Origin: Gordonia otitidis NBRC 100426 | GTDB taxonomy: Bacteria; Actinomycetota; Actinomycetes; Mycobacteriales; Mycobacteriaceae | Length of the DNA: 40,274 nt | Direction of reading: 5' to 3' | Assembly (NCBI RefSeq): GCF_000248075.1 | Contig: NZ_BAFB01000108.1 | Location: 1-40,274, forward strand | Part shown: one piece after another, positions 9,051 through 18,348 of the stretch | Layout of the letters: the number at the start of each line of letters is the position of its first letter | Numbering within the stretch: position 1 is the first letter of the stretch | Translations under genes and position numbers: made by a program | The notes under the pieces: model-generated | Database searches by the model: none | Told to the model about the DNA's origin: nothing | The model's input: the letters and a program-made list of their open reading frames with translations, nothing else

Positions 9051-11051
9051 ATGCCGAGCAGCTCGACGGTGACGTCGCATTCACGCACACCCGACGAGTC
9101 GGGTCGACGAGGCTCGCTCACAGGTCGGATCGGTTACATCACGATCGTGACGGCAATGGTGTTGATCGTCGCGCACCTGGTGATCAGGGCGTGGTTGGTG
9201 GCCACAGGCAACTTCTACTGGGACGACCTCGTTCTCATCGGCCGCGCGTCAACACAATCCGTGTGGTCGTGGGACTACCTCGGGCACAGTCATGACGGTC
9301 ACTTCATGCCCGCCGCGTTCCTGGTGGCGGGCATCTCGACGCTCGCCGCGCCGGTCAACTGGTTGGTTCCGGCCGTGACGCTGGTGGTTCTGCAGGGTCT
9401 CGCATCGCTGTCGGTGTGGCGGATGATCCGCGTGGTGCTCGGGGCAGCGGGCGATCGGCTGGGTGCGCGACGTCCCGCGATCGAGGTGGGTGCTCTGGCC
9501 GCCCTGGCCTTCTATCTGTTCACACCGCTGACCGTGCCCGCGTACATCTGGTGGGCTGCCGGGCTCAATTCGCTGCCCATGCAGGCGGCGATGGCGTGGA
9601 TCGTCGCCGACGCGGTGTTGCTGTGCACCGGTCGCGTGTCGGATTCGTCGCGCAGGTTCGTCGTGATCAGGTCGACGGTGATCTTCGTCGTGGCCCTCGC
9701 GTTCTTCGAGAAGTCGCTGTTCATCCTGCCTGTGGCCTTCATCGCCGCCGTGTTGACCGTGCGTGTCCCCACGGGCTCCGACGGCACCGGCAACACGGCC
9801 GACGGCACCGGGAAAACCGCCGACGGCACCGGTGACGGGGTGCCGCGTACGCCGCTCGTCGTCGCGTTCACGCGTGGGCGCGCTCTCTGGACGCCGCTGG
9901 CCGTGGTGTTCGTGGTGTGGGTCATCGTCTATTTCTCTGTCTCCGACGCGACGGCAGGCACCCACTCGGTGACGCAAACCGCGCAGCTGGTGTGGCGGTC
10001 GATCAACAAGGCGCTGGTGCCCTCCCTCATCGGAGGTCCGTGGGACTGGGAACGCTGGGTGCCGAGTCCGCCCATGGGTTTCCCCGCCGTGTGGATGATC
10101 GTCGTCGGGTGGGTTGTGGTGGCCGGGTTCGTCCTCTGGGCGATCAGGACGCGGGCCGGCGCGATCGGCGTACTGATCGCCATGGCGCTCTACGTCGTGG
10201 TCGCGCAGATCCCGCCCATGTGGAACCGGTCGAGCGCCAACACCCCACTCGAACTCGCGCAGACCATGCGCTATCTGCCCGACGCAGCGTTGGTGTTGTC
10301 CCTGGGTTTCGTGCTGCTGCTGGTGTCGCCGGCGCGGGTGCCCGGCCCGCGCGCCGGGGTCTCGGCCAGGCACGCCCACGGCGCGGACACCTCGACCTCA
10401 CCTCTGGTGCTGGCGGGGGTGATGGCGGTGGCGTTCGCGGTCGCGTCGTCGATCATCTCCACCGCGGCCTATTCGACGTCGTGGCGCGACGATCCGACCG
10501 GTCCCTACCTCGCGAACGCAAAGCGGGCGCTCGCCGCGAACAAGGACACCACGATGTTCGATCAGGCGCTCCCGCTCGAGGTGCTGCTGCCGGTGGCCTA
10601 CCCCGAGAACCAGATCAGCCACACGTTCGGGCGGCTGCGTGACCGCCCGACGTTCGGCGACCACACCGACCGCCTCGTGGTGCTCGACAACTCGGGCAAT
10701 GCGGTGCCGGGCGCGGTGACTCCACGACGGAGCATCCCTGCCGGGCGCGGTTCCTGCACGAAACCGGAGCTCGACGGCCCGCGTCGCCTCTCGCTCGACG
10801 GCCCGTTGATCCAGTGGCGATGGACGATCGCGTTGGGGTACTGCGCCAATTCCGCTGGCCAGCTGCGCCTTTCGCTAGACGGTGGGGCGCCCGTGACGGT
10901 GCCGGTGGACGCTGGTCTGCACGTGGTCTATGTGCAGCTCGACGGCCACGGCACCGAACTCGACGTGCGGCCCCTCTCGCCGGGGCTCGCCGTGCACACC
11001 GGCGCGGGACGGGTCGGAGAGGTCGTCGACGCGCGACTCCTCGGCGGCTGA
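9051..11051 (+). CDS. Large multi-spanning membrane protein, GT-C-like, function unknown
   Basis: A 666-residue protein with about ten to twelve predicted membrane segments over residues 25-490 and a soluble C-terminal beta-rich domain (about 500-666). The first extracytoplasmic loop has NFYWDDLVLIGRA followed by HDGHFMPAAF. An acidic DD after the first helix and a following His-rich loop are typical of GT-C glycosyltransferases that use polyprenyl-phosphate sugars, so an envelope glycan role is plausible but unproven. A seven-residue tandem repeat fills the loop near residues 243-263. It is divergent from chorismate mutase. A TACTAG element at 9040-9045 could be a -10 box giving a nearly leaderless mRNA. 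Confidence 0.75.
   Translation: MPSSSTVTSHSRTPDESGRRGSLTGRIGYITIVTAMVLIVAHLVIRAWLVATGNFYWDDLVLIGRASTQSVWSWDYLGHSHDGHFMPAAFLVAGISTLAAPVNWLVPAVTLVVLQGLASLSVWRMIRVVLGAAGDRLGARRPAIEVGALAALAFYLFTPLTVPAYIWWAAGLNSLPMQAAMAWIVADAVLLCTGRVSDSSRRFVVIRSTVIFVVALAFFEKSLFILPVAFIAAVLTVRVPTGSDGTGNTADGTGKTADGTGDGVPRTPLVVAFTRGRALWTPLAVVFVVWVIVYFSVSDATAGTHSVTQTAQLVWRSINKALVPSLIGGPWDWERWVPSPPMGFPAVWMIVVGWVVVAGFVLWAIRTRAGAIGVLIAMALYVVVAQIPPMWNRSSANTPLELAQTMRYLPDAALVLSLGFVLLLVSPARVPGPRAGVSARHAHGADTSTSPLVLAGVMAVAFAVASSIISTAAYSTSWRDDPTGPYLANAKRALAANKDTTMFDQALPLEVLLPVAYPENQISHTFGRLRDRPTFGDHTDRLVVLDNSGNAVPGAVTPRRSIPAGRGSCTKPELDGPRRLSLDGPLIQWRWTIALGYCANSAGQLRLSLDGGAPVTVPVDAGLHVVYVQLDGHGTELDVRPLSPGLAVHTGAGRVGEVVDARLLGG
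9779..9841 (+). repeat. 21-bp tandem repeat, three copies, in a loop of the membrane protein
   Basis: Units beginning CGACGGCACCGG start at 9779, 9800 and 9821 and encode DGTGNTA, DGTGKTA, DGTGDGV. The core GACGGCACC recurs in the repeat at the end of the PerM-like gene about 30 kb away. Confidence 0.9.
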
Positions 11052-11069
11052 GGTGTCGGTGGGGGCGGG

Positions 11070-11075
11070 TAACCT
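11070..11075 (+). promoter_or_regulatory. Candidate -10 box for pcrA (near-leaderless)
   Basis: TAACCT fits the actinobacterial TANNNT -10 pattern and ends 10 bases before the pcrA ATG at 11085. Transcription would then start only a few bases before the start codon. No Shine-Dalgarno sequence lies in the gap. The call rests on pattern and spacing only. Confidence 0.35.
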
Positions 11076-11084
11076 GGACTCTCG

Positions 11085-13619
11085 ATGACCAGTTCCACCC
11101 GCCCCACTCCCGACGCCGGTAGCCGCACACCCGTCACCCACGCCCAGGCAGCACGCTCCGACGACGCTTCCGCACGCCTTCTGGCAGGACTCAATCCGCA
11201 GCAACGTGCAGCGGTGCTCCACAGCGGATCGCCGCTGCTGATCGTCGCAGGTGCGGGGTCGGGCAAGACGGCGGTGTTGACACGACGCATCGCCTACCTG
11301 CTCGCCGAGCGCGACGTGTCGCCCGGTCAGGTCCTCGCGATCACCTTCACCAACAAGGCCGCAGCCGAGATGCGCGAACGCGTCATCGGTCTCGTCGGTC
11401 CGCGCGCCAACTTCATGTGGATCTCCACCTTCCACTCGACGTGCGTGCGCATCCTGCGTGCACAGTCGGCTCTGCTCGAAGGGCGCAACTCGAACTTCTC
11501 GATCTACGACGCGGACGACTCCAAGCGTCTGCTCGGCATGATCATCAAAGACCTCGACCTCGACCCCAAGAAGTTCGCACCACGCGGCGTCTCGGTGATC
11601 GTTTCCAACTACAAGAACGAGCTCGTCACCCCCGACGAGGCGATCGCCGCGACGGCCGACGGCGACCCCACCGAACAGGCGATCGCGCAGATCTACGCCG
11701 AGTATCAGCGCAGGCTGCGCACCGCGAACGCCTTCGACTTCGACGACCTGATCGGTGAGACCGTCGGACTGTTGCAGCGGCACCCGGAGGTTGCCGAGTA
11801 CTACCGTCGACGCTTCCGTCACGTACTCGTCGACGAGTATCAGGACACCAACCATGCGCAGTACGTGCTGGTGCGTGAACTGGTGCTCGGCGGTGGATCC
11901 GACGATTCGCCCGGGGAGCCGGGCGTGGGCGGACGGGCGGTCGACCCGTCGGAGTTGTGCGTCGTCGGCGATGCCGATCAGTCCATCTATGCGTTCCGTG
12001 GTGCGACGATCCGCAACATCGAGGAGTTCGAACGCGACTTCCCGAATGCCGAAACCATTATGCTCGAACAGAATTACCGCTCGACGCAGACGATCCTGTC
12101 TGCTGCGAACGCGGTGATCGCACGCAACCCGAATCGTCGTGAGAAGCGTCTGTGGACCGACTCGGGCGACGGCGAACTGATCGTCGGGTACGTCTCGGAT
12201 TCCGATCGCGACGAGTCGATGTTCATCGGCACCGAGATCGAGCGGCTCACCGACCACACGATCGGTGGAGTGTCGGAGTCGTACAAATACTCCGACATCG
12301 CCGTGTTCTACCGCACCAACACCGGTTCGCGACCGATCGAAGAAGTCTTCGTGCGCCACGGGATTCCGTACAAGGTGGTCGGCGGGACCAGGTTCTACGA
12401 GCGCAAGGAGGTCCGCGACGTCGTGGCCTATCTGCGCACCGTCGCCAACCCCGACGACTCGGTGAGCCTGCGCCGCATCCTCAACACCCCGCGACGCGGG
12501 ATCGGCGACCGCGCCGAGGCGTGCGTCGCGGTACATGCCGAGAACACCGGTGCCAGCTTCTACCAGGCGCTGCTCGACGGTGCCGACGGCAGGGTTCCGC
12601 TGCTCAATTCGCGTGCGGTCAAACAGATCAGCGGGTTCGTCGAGCTGATCGAGGGATTGCGGCGCGACTTCCTGACCACCTTCGGGCAGGCCGACGATGA
12701 GGCGACCGACGTCGCGACGGTCTCTGACGCGACGGAGGAGGGTGCCGACATCGGCGAGCTGGTGGCCGCGATCGTCGACCGTAGTGGATACCGCGCCGAA
12801 CTGGAGGGCTCGAGCGACCCGCAGGATGCCGCACGACTCGACAACCTCAACGAACTGATCTCTGTCGCAGCCGAATTCAGCATGGAGGCGGCTGCCGAAG
12901 CGGAGGTCGACGACGGTCTGGACGTTGGCGAGGATGTGGGTGGCACCGATGGCGAACCCGAGCCCGGATCGCTCGCGGCGTTTCTCGAGAAGGTCGCTCT
13001 CGTCGCCGACGCCGATCAGGTGCCGGACGAGGGTGACGGTGTTGTCACGCTGATGACCCTGCACACCGCCAAGGGTCTCGAGTTCCCGGTTGTCTTCGTC
13101 ACCGGCTGGGAGGACGGGCATTTCCCGCACATGCGTGCGCTGGGCGATCCTGCGGAGTTGAGTGAGGAACGTCGACTCGCCTACGTCGGCATCACCCGCG
13201 CGAAGGAACGGCTGTATCTGACCCGGTCGATGACCCGCGCGTCGTGGGGGCAGCCGGTCTCGAATCCGGAATCCCGGTTCCTGCAGGAGATCCCGCAGCA
13301 CCTCATCGACTGGCGGCGCACCGAGCCCAAGCGCGGCATGCGTGGATTCGGTTCCAGCGGAGGAGTTTTCGGACGCTCGGACGGCGGATCGTCGCGTACG
13401 CTCGGCCGTTCGCAGTACTCGACCGACCCCAATCGGGGTCGCAACAGGCAGATCCATCTCGACGTCGGCGATCGACACAACCATCCCAAGTACGGGATGG
13501 GCAAGGTGGTCGGCAAAGAGGGCAGTGGGGCCACCGAGCGCGTGGTCATCGACTACGGCGGTAGCACAGGGCGCGTCACGCTGTTGACGGCAGGCGGAAT
13601 CCCCGGGGAGAAGCTCTGA
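11085..13619 (+). CDS. pcrA: ATP-dependent DNA helicase UvrD1/PcrA
   Basis: An 844-residue superfamily 1A helicase. Motif I is AGAGSGKT (about 55-62), motif Ia ITFTNKAAAEM, motif II VDEYQDTN, motif III VVGDADQSIYAFRGA, motif IV QNYRST, motif V TLMTLHTAKGLEFPVVF and motif VI RRLAYVGITRAKERLYL. The C-terminal tail ends in a small beta domain (DRHNHPKYGMGKVV), as in mycobacterial UvrD1, where that tail takes part in Ku or RNA polymerase interaction. It unwinds DNA 3'-5' in nucleotide-excision and related repair. Position matches Rv0949. A repeat-like acidic insert (about residues 595-630) separates parts of the 2B domain, and a Gly-rich insert follows motif II. Confidence 0.96.
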   Translation: MTSSTRPTPDAGSRTPVTHAQAARSDDASARLLAGLNPQQRAAVLHSGSPLLIVAGAGSGKTAVLTRRIAYLLAERDVSPGQVLAITFTNKAAAEMRERVIGLVGPRANFMWISTFHSTCVRILRAQSALLEGRNSNFSIYDADDSKRLLGMIIKDLDLDPKKFAPRGVSVIVSNYKNELVTPDEAIAATADGDPTEQAIAQIYAEYQRRLRTANAFDFDDLIGETVGLLQRHPEVAEYYRRRFRHVLVDEYQDTNHAQYVLVRELVLGGGSDDSPGEPGVGGRAVDPSELCVVGDADQSIYAFRGATIRNIEEFERDFPNAETIMLEQNYRSTQTILSAANAVIARNPNRREKRLWTDSGDGELIVGYVSDSDRDESMFIGTEIERLTDHTIGGVSESYKYSDIAVFYRTNTGSRPIEEVFVRHGIPYKVVGGTRFYERKEVRDVVAYLRTVANPDDSVSLRRILNTPRRGIGDRAEACVAVHAENTGASFYQALLDGADGRVPLLNSRAVKQISGFVELIEGLRRDFLTTFGQADDEATDVATVSDATEEGADIGELVAAIVDRSGYRAELEGSSDPQDAARLDNLNELISVAAEFSMEAAAEAEVDDGLDVGEDVGGTDGEPEPGSLAAFLEKVALVADADQVPDEGDGVVTLMTLHTAKGLEFPVVFVTGWEDGHFPHMRALGDPAELSEERRLAYVGITRAKERLYLTRSMTRASWGQPVSNPESRFLQEIPQHLIDWRRTEPKRGMRGFGSSGGVFGRSDGGSSRTLGRSQYSTDPNRGRNRQIHLDVGDRHNHPKYGMGKVVGKEGSGATERVVIDYGGSTGRVTLLTAGGIPGEKL

Positions 13620-13671
13620 GCCGCGCTGGACGGCGTTGCCCGGAGTTCAACCCTGGCGGGAGGCTCACTCC

Positions 13672-13740
13672 AGGGGCCGGGCGTGCGTCTAGGGGCCGGG
13701 AGTGTCGCTGTAGGTAAGAGAGAGTGGCTAAAGGGCCGGG
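13672..13740. repeat. Three short GGGCCGGG direct repeats between convergent pcrA and M23 genes
   Basis: The sequence AGGGGCCGGG or AAGGGCCGGG occurs at 13672-13681, 13691-13700 and 13731-13740. Just upstream, CCCTGG (13651-13656) pairs with CCAGGG (13670-13675), a weak hairpin that may help end pcrA transcription. The 128-bp gap holds no gene. Confidence 0.5.
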
Positions 13741-13747
13741 GTGTCGG

Positions 13748-14893
13748 TCAGCCCGTGTAAGCCGACATCCGGACGCCGTGCTCGGCGAGCCACGGAGCCG
13801 GGTCGATCTTGGTGGTGCCGTTCTTCCAGACCTCGAAGTGGCAGTGCGGGCCCGTTGACTGGCCGTCGGACCCGACGAGTCCGATGACGTCGCCCGCCTT
13901 GACCGTCTGGCCCTTCTGGACGAGTACGCCGCTCGAGTACATGTGGCCGTACACGGTGACGGTGCCGTCCGATGCCTGGACCTGAATCCAGTTGCCGAAG
14001 CCCGACGCGGGGCCGGCTTCCTTGATGACGCCATCGGTCGCCGCGTGAATGGGAGTGCCCAGCGGCGCGGCGAAGTCGACGCCTCCGTGCATCGACCCCC
14101 AGCGCATCGCGAAGCCCGAGGTGAATTGGTAGATGCCGAGTGGGATCGGCGACTCGAAGTATGGCCGGCTCGCGGCAGCCTTGCGAGCGGCCTCGTCCTT
14201 GACGAGCTGTTCGCCCTCTGCGAGCTGAGAGGTGAACACGCTCATGTCCTGCGAGGAGGTGTCAGCCGCAGCGATTCCCGGCCCGAGGTCGGGAGTGGGT
14301 GCTGCGTTGTCGACATTCGCGGCGTTGGCGGGCGACGACGACGGTGCCGGCGCCTTGTCGGCGGTGCCGGCGTGAGCGGCGGCGGCGACGGCTGCGCCTG
14401 CTGCCATGGCGATGAGCGCGGCACGACCTCCGCGGAGGGCGGTCGGCGGGGCCGCGAGCCGATGCTTGCCGCGGGTACGTGTTCGACCGGGCCCGGGTAT
14501 CTGCCGGAACGGCTTCTCGGCGGGCCGCATGTCGATCTCGCCGCTGAGGGGCGAGTCGACGTCGGCGTGGGGGAACGAGTCGAGCTGTGCGCCCTCGCTC
14601 TCGAAGGGGTCGTCGGCGTATGCCTCGAAGCCACCCTCGGGGATCAGGATGTCCTGTGTCAGCTCAGAGCGCGTCGGGCGGTAGTACGGCTCCCATGTCG
14701 ACGGCGACCACGACTCCTGGTCTGCGGCGCTGTCGACGGCCCAGGGATCGTAGGAGTCGAGCTCGTCGATCGGAATGATCGCGGTCATCTCTTCGGCCGG
14801 GATGTCGTCGTACGTAGTGCCGCGTCGTGATGTCGCGGTGACGACCGTCGACGTCGACCTGCCCGGAGCTCCGCGTTCCGCCAAGTCGCCCAC
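13748..14893 (-). CDS. Membrane-anchored M23 (LytM) peptidase
   Basis: About 381 residues from GTG 14893, which has AGGA seven bases upstream; the frame stays open to a GTG at 15043, so the start is uncertain. An acidic N-terminal cytoplasmic region of about 155 residues leads to one hydrophobic Ala-rich segment (about 158-176), an Ala/Pro linker and a short coiled region (about 215-245). The C-terminal LytM domain has all zinc and catalytic residues: HGGVD (His269, Asp273), YGHMY (His317) and PHCHFEV (His350, His352). It should cleave peptidoglycan cross-links outside the membrane and may act in growth or division. Position matches Rv0950c. It is divergent from sucC. Confidence 0.88.
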   Translation of the reverse strand: MGDLAERGAPGRSTSTVVTATSRRGTTYDDIPAEEMTAIIPIDELDSYDPWAVDSAADQESWSPSTWEPYYRPTRSELTQDILIPEGGFEAYADDPFESEGAQLDSFPHADVDSPLSGEIDMRPAEKPFRQIPGPGRTRTRGKHRLAAPPTALRGGRAALIAMAAGAAVAAAAHAGTADKAPAPSSSPANAANVDNAAPTPDLGPGIAAADTSSQDMSVFTSQLAEGEQLVKDEAARKAAASRPYFESPIPLGIYQFTSGFAMRWGSMHGGVDFAAPLGTPIHAATDGVIKEAGPASGFGNWIQVQASDGTVTVYGHMYSSGVLVQKGQTVKAGDVIGLVGSDGQSTGPHCHFEVWKNGTTKIDPAPWLAEHGVRMSAYTG

Positions 14894-15352
14894 CTCGATT
14901 CCTGTTTCTTCGCTCCCGATATCGGTCGTTGTTACTGTTCGTGACCGATTCGTGATCCGTTCTGCTCGACTGACGGTAACGAAACGATTGCGGCAAGTCC
15001 AACGATCAGAGGAAAGAACCCGTCCAAATGTGAGCTGGGTCACCGTTCAACGGGTGCTGTGTACCTATCCCGAACATGATGTTCTCGATGTTGAATCTCG
15101 CCCAAATCCGTTGCGCTACGCCCTTCTTGCCGACTTCGTGCCCGGATGTTCCGAACCGGAGGCAGACTCTATACGAGGAGCGCGGCGCAGCGATCGAGGG
15201 CTGGTCGCCTGCGGCCCGATCACAACCGAACGAGTGATCTGTCGCACAAGGCGCGGAGGTCCTCTCTATGGCTGTATCCGGCAGGTTTAGAGTCCGATAT
15301 GGCCCGTGTTACACCCAACATCAGCGGGCACAACGACGAAATGGTGAGCTGA
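14894..15352. promoter_or_regulatory. Divergent control region between M23 peptidase gene and sucC
   Basis: No convincing gene lies in these 459 bp. A perfect 13-bp palindrome, GAACATGATGTTC, sits at 15072-15084. TATACG at 15170-15175 is a candidate -10 box for sucC, though the best -35 (TTCCGA, 15149-15154) is only 15 bp away. GGTGAG ends a few bases before the sucC ATG. An ATG at 15268 preceded by GGAGG opens a short reading frame running into sucC in another frame, and a three-codon frame ends exactly before the sucC start. Confidence 0.4.
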
Positions 15353-16516
15353 ATGGATCTCTTCGAATACCAGGCGAAGGAACTGTTCGCCAAGCATGGG
15401 GTTCCCACCACACCCGGTCGGGTCACCGACTCCGCCACCGATGCACGCGCGATTGCCGAGGAAATCGGTAAGCCCGTGATGATCAAGGCGCAGGTCAAGA
15501 CCGGCGGACGTGGCAAGGCAGGCGGCGTGAAGTACGCCGCGACCCCTGACGACGCGCAGACCAACGCAGAAAACATCCTGGGCCTCGACATCAAGGGGCA
15601 CATCGTCAAGAAGCTCCTCGTGGCAGAGGCGAGCGACATCGCCGAGGAGTACTACATCTCGTTCCTTCTCGATCGCGCCAACCGCACCTACCTGGCCATG
15701 TGCTCGGTGGAAGGCGGCATGGAGATCGAAGAGGTAGCAGCGACCAAGCCGGAGCGCCTGGCCAGGATTCCTGTCGACGCGGTCAAAGGCGTCGACGTCG
15801 CAACCGCGCGATCGATCGCCGAGCAGGGCCACTTGCCCGCCGAGGTACTCGACGCCGCCGCGGTGACGATCGCCAAGCTGTGGGAGGTCTTCGTCGGAGA
15901 AGACGCCACGCTGGTGGAGGTCAACCCGCTGGTCAGGACGCCCGACGATCAGATCCTCGCGCTCGACGGCAAGGTGACGCTCGACGAGAACGCCGACTTC
16001 CGTCATCCCGATCACGCCGAGTTCGAGGACAAGGACTCGACGGATCCGCTGGAGCAGAAGGCCAAGGAGAACGACCTCAACTACGTCAAGCTCGACGGAC
16101 AGGTCGGCATCATCGGCAACGGTGCGGGTCTCGTCATGAGCACCCTCGACGTGGTCGCCTACGCAGGCGAGAACCACAACGGCGTCAAGCCCGCCAACTT
16201 CCTCGACATCGGCGGTGGCGCCTCGGCAGAGGTGATGGCCGCCGGTCTCGACGTGATCCTCGGCGACGACCAGGTCAAGAGTGTTTTCGTGAACGTCTTC
16301 GGTGGCATCACGGCGTGTGACGCCGTCGCCAACGGCATCGTCGGTGCTCTGAACAAGCTCGGCGACGAGGCGAACAAGCCCCTGGTGGTCCGTCTCGACG
16401 GCAACAAGGTCGAAGAGGGCCGCAAGATCCTGGCCGATGCGAATCACCCGCTGGTGACGCTCGCCGAAACAATGGACGCCGGCGCCGACAAGGCCGCCGA
16501 GCTGGCGAGCAAGTAA
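15353..16516 (+). CDS. sucC: Succinyl-CoA synthetase (ADP-forming), beta subunit
   Basis: A 387-residue beta subunit, the normal length. The opening [18 protein letters not shown] is the family's ATP-grasp start, with [18 protein letters not shown] for nucleotide binding and the magnesium-binding VEVNPLV. A CoA/alpha-interface Gly-rich segment [12 protein letters not shown] and [10 protein letters not shown] (C-terminal ligase domain) follow. With SucD it converts succinyl-CoA to succinate with substrate-level phosphorylation in the TCA cycle. GGTGAG lies five bases before the ATG. sucD starts 12 bp downstream. Confidence 0.98.
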   Translation: MDLFEYQAKELFAKHGVPTTPGRVTDSATDARAIAEEIGKPVMIKAQVKTGGRGKAGGVKYAATPDDAQTNAENILGLDIKGHIVKKLLVAEASDIAEEYYISFLLDRANRTYLAMCSVEGGMEIEEVAATKPERLARIPVDAVKGVDVATARSIAEQGHLPAEVLDAAAVTIAKLWEVFVGEDATLVEVNPLVRTPDDQILALDGKVTLDENADFRHPDHAEFEDKDSTDPLEQKAKENDLNYVKLDGQVGIIGNGAGLVMSTLDVVAYAGENHNGVKPANFLDIGGGASAEVMAAGLDVILGDDQVKSVFVNVFGGITACDAVANGIVGALNKLGDEANKPLVVRLDGNKVEEGRKILADANHPLVTLAETMDAGADKAAELASK

Positions 16517-16528
16517 GGGGCCGCATCA

Positions 16529-17431
16529 ATGTCGATCTTTCTGAACAAGGACAACAAGGTCATCGTCCAGGGCATCACCGGTGGCGAGGGAACCAAGCAC
16601 ACCGCTCTGATGCTCAAGGCGGGCACCAATGTCGTCGGCGGCGTGAACGCACGCAAGGCCGGAACGACCGTCACCCACAAGGACAAAGACGGCAACGACA
16701 TCGAACTGCCCGTCTTCGGAAGCGTCGCCGAGGCGATCGAGAAGACGGGCGCCGACACGTCGATCGCATTCGTTCCGCCGAAGTTCTCCAAGGACGCGAT
16801 CATCGAGGCGATCGACGCGGAGATCCCGCTGCTGGTCGTGATCACCGAGGGCATCCCGGTGCAGGATTCCGCCTACGCGTGGGCCTACAACGTGGACAAG
16901 GGCACCAAGACGCGCATCATCGGTCCGAACTGCCCGGGCATCATCACCCCGGAGGAGTCGCTGGTGGGGATCACCCCGGCGAACATCACCGGTAAGGGCC
17001 CGATCGGTCTCGTGTCGAAGTCGGGCACCCTGACCTACCAGATGATGTACGAGCTGCGTGACCTCGGCTTCTCGACCGCAATCGGTATCGGCGGCGACCC
17101 GGTCATCGGCACCACGCACATCGACGCGATCGAGGCCTTCGAGAAGGACCCCGACACGAAGGTGATCGTGATGATCGGCGAGATCGGTGGCGACGCCGAG
17201 GAGCGTGCTGCCGAGTACATCAAGGCCAACGTCTCGAAGCCCGTGGTCGGATATGTCGCGGGCTTCACCGCGCCCGAGGGCAAGACGATGGGTCACGCCG
17301 GTGCGATCGTGTCGGGTAGTTCCGGCACCGCGCAGGCGAAGAAGGAAGCCCTCGAGGCCGCAGGCGTCAAGGTCGGCAAGACGCCGAGCGAAACCGCGAA
17401 GCTGGCTCGCGAGCTGTACGAGAACCTGTGA
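16529..17431 (+). CDS. sucD: Succinyl-CoA synthetase, alpha subunit
   Basis: A 300-residue alpha subunit. [12 protein letters not shown] is the CoA-binding glycine-rich start, [11 protein letters not shown] the conserved central motif, and [14 protein letters not shown] carries the histidine that is phosphorylated during catalysis. AGGGG lies before the ATG. It is co-transcribed with sucC and followed by a strong terminator 25 bp after the stop. Confidence 0.98.
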   Translation: MSIFLNKDNKVIVQGITGGEGTKHTALMLKAGTNVVGGVNARKAGTTVTHKDKDGNDIELPVFGSVAEAIEKTGADTSIAFVPPKFSKDAIIEAIDAEIPLLVVITEGIPVQDSAYAWAYNVDKGTKTRIIGPNCPGIITPEESLVGITPANITGKGPIGLVSKSGTLTYQMMYELRDLGFSTAIGIGGDPVIGTTHIDAIEAFEKDPDTKVIVMIGEIGGDAEERAAEYIKANVSKPVVGYVAGFTAPEGKTMGHAGAIVSGSSGTAQAKKEALEAAGVKVGKTPSETAKLARELYENL

Positions 17432-17455
17432 CCGCGTAGTCTCCGATTCTCCGGG

Positions 17456-17500
17456 CACCCCCGGTGCGGCCATTCGGGCCGCACCGGGGGTGTCTTGTTG
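17456..17500 (+). terminator. Rho-independent terminator of sucCD
   Basis: Perfect 16-bp arms, CACCCCCGGTGCGGCC (17456-17471) and its complement (17477-17492), enclose a 5-base loop and are followed by the T-rich TCTTGTTG. This is the strongest canonical terminator in the window and separates sucCD from the following inserted genes. Confidence 0.9.
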
Positions 17501-17538
17501 TCGGCGTGCTGTGGTCTCTCGGGTGAGATACTGCACGG

Positions 17539-18348
17539 GTGACCAACGATGCCGCGGCTGCCAAGGCGGGCCAGAGTGCGGTACTCGGCGTGATGAGGCT
17601 TCCGTTCCGCGCCGCGTCGGCGATGGTCGACGCGGCCGAGCGCGTGCCGCTGGCGGGGTCGGTTGTCCGTGATGGCCGACGCGCAGTGCACACCGCGATC
17701 GAATCCGCGGAGGCGTTGGCAACCGTTGGCACGCGCACCGGTCTGGCGGCGCTGATCCGCGAGGTCGTCGATGCGTTCACCTCCGAAATCGACCTCACCG
17801 CGCTGGTGCTCGACAACGTGGACCTCGACAGGATCATTGCTTCGGTCGACATGAACGCGATCGTCGACCTCCTCGATCTCGACGCCATCGTCGCGCGGGT
17901 CGATCTCGATGCCGCAGTCGCGCGGGTGGACCTCGATGCCGCAGTCGCGCGGGTGGACCTCGATGCCGCGGTCGCGCGGGTCGACGTCGACAAGATCATC
18001 GACCGCGTCGATGTGGACAGGGTGATCTCGCGCGTCGACATCGAGGCGGTCATCGCCGGCGTCGACCTCGACGCGGTCATCGATACCGTCGACCTCGACC
18101 GTGCCGTTTCGCACGTCGACATCGACGCCGTGATCAACCGCGTCGACCTCATCGGGCTCGCCGATGTCATCATCGACGGTGTCGACCTGCCCGGAATCAT
18201 CCGCGAGGCGAGTACCTCGGTGACCTCGGACGTGATGACCGACGTGCGCAGTACCAGTGAACGAGCCGACGACGCCGTCGCCGACATGGTGGGCCGTCTG
18301 CTGCGCCGACGTGTGGTTGCGGAGGTGGAGTCCGGTGAGCGTGACTGA
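17539..18348 (+). CDS. Nine-residue-repeat protein of unknown function
   Basis: A 269-residue protein from GTG 17539. Residues about 85-215 are a run of at least ten nonapeptides of the form [LVI]-D-x-x-[VI]-x-x-V-D, for example LDAAVARVD three times in a row. The regular hydrophobic/acidic alternation suggests a repetitive helical or solenoid scaffold. Flanks are amphipathic (RLPFRAASAMVDAAERVPL at the front, a basic LLRRRVVAEVE at the back). No signal peptide or catalytic motif is seen. Its last 14 bases overlap the start of an RDD membrane-protein gene, so the two are translationally coupled and probably work together, perhaps with this protein on the cytoplasmic face. I have seen similar repeats next to or fused with RDD domains in actinobacteria. 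Confidence 0.8.
   Translation: MTNDAAAAKAGQSAVLGVMRLPFRAASAMVDAAERVPLAGSVVRDGRRAVHTAIESAEALATVGTRTGLAALIREVVDAFTSEIDLTALVLDNVDLDRIIASVDMNAIVDLLDLDAIVARVDLDAAVARVDLDAAVARVDLDAAVARVDVDKIIDRVDVDRVISRVDIEAVIAGVDLDAVIDTVDLDRAVSHVDIDAVINRVDLIGLADVIIDGVDLPGIIREASTSVTSDVMTDVRSTSERADDAVADMVGRLLRRRVVAEVESGERD
17899..17979 (+). repeat. 27-bp tandem repeat, three near-identical copies
   Basis: Units starting at 17899, 17926 and 17953 differ by only a few bases and encode VDLDAAVAR. Other nonapeptides in the gene have diverged at DNA level, so these three copies look like a recent duplication. Confidence 0.9.

Noticed and set aside
10875..13484. Open frame of 869 codons antisense to pcrA
   Set aside because: It mirrors a full helicase gene with all motifs on the plus strand. 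Long antisense frames are expected in high-GC DNA, and its product shows no recognisable domain.
15072..15084. LexA/SOS box-like GAACATGATGTTC
   Set aside because: The actinobacterial SOS box needs GAAC-N4-GTTC. Here the half-sites are separated by five bases, and the adjacent genes are not SOS genes.
15268..15471. 67-codon frame with a good ribosome site overlapping sucC
   Set aside because: The product has no recognisable features, and most of it lies out of frame inside sucC. Kept only as a note on the control region.
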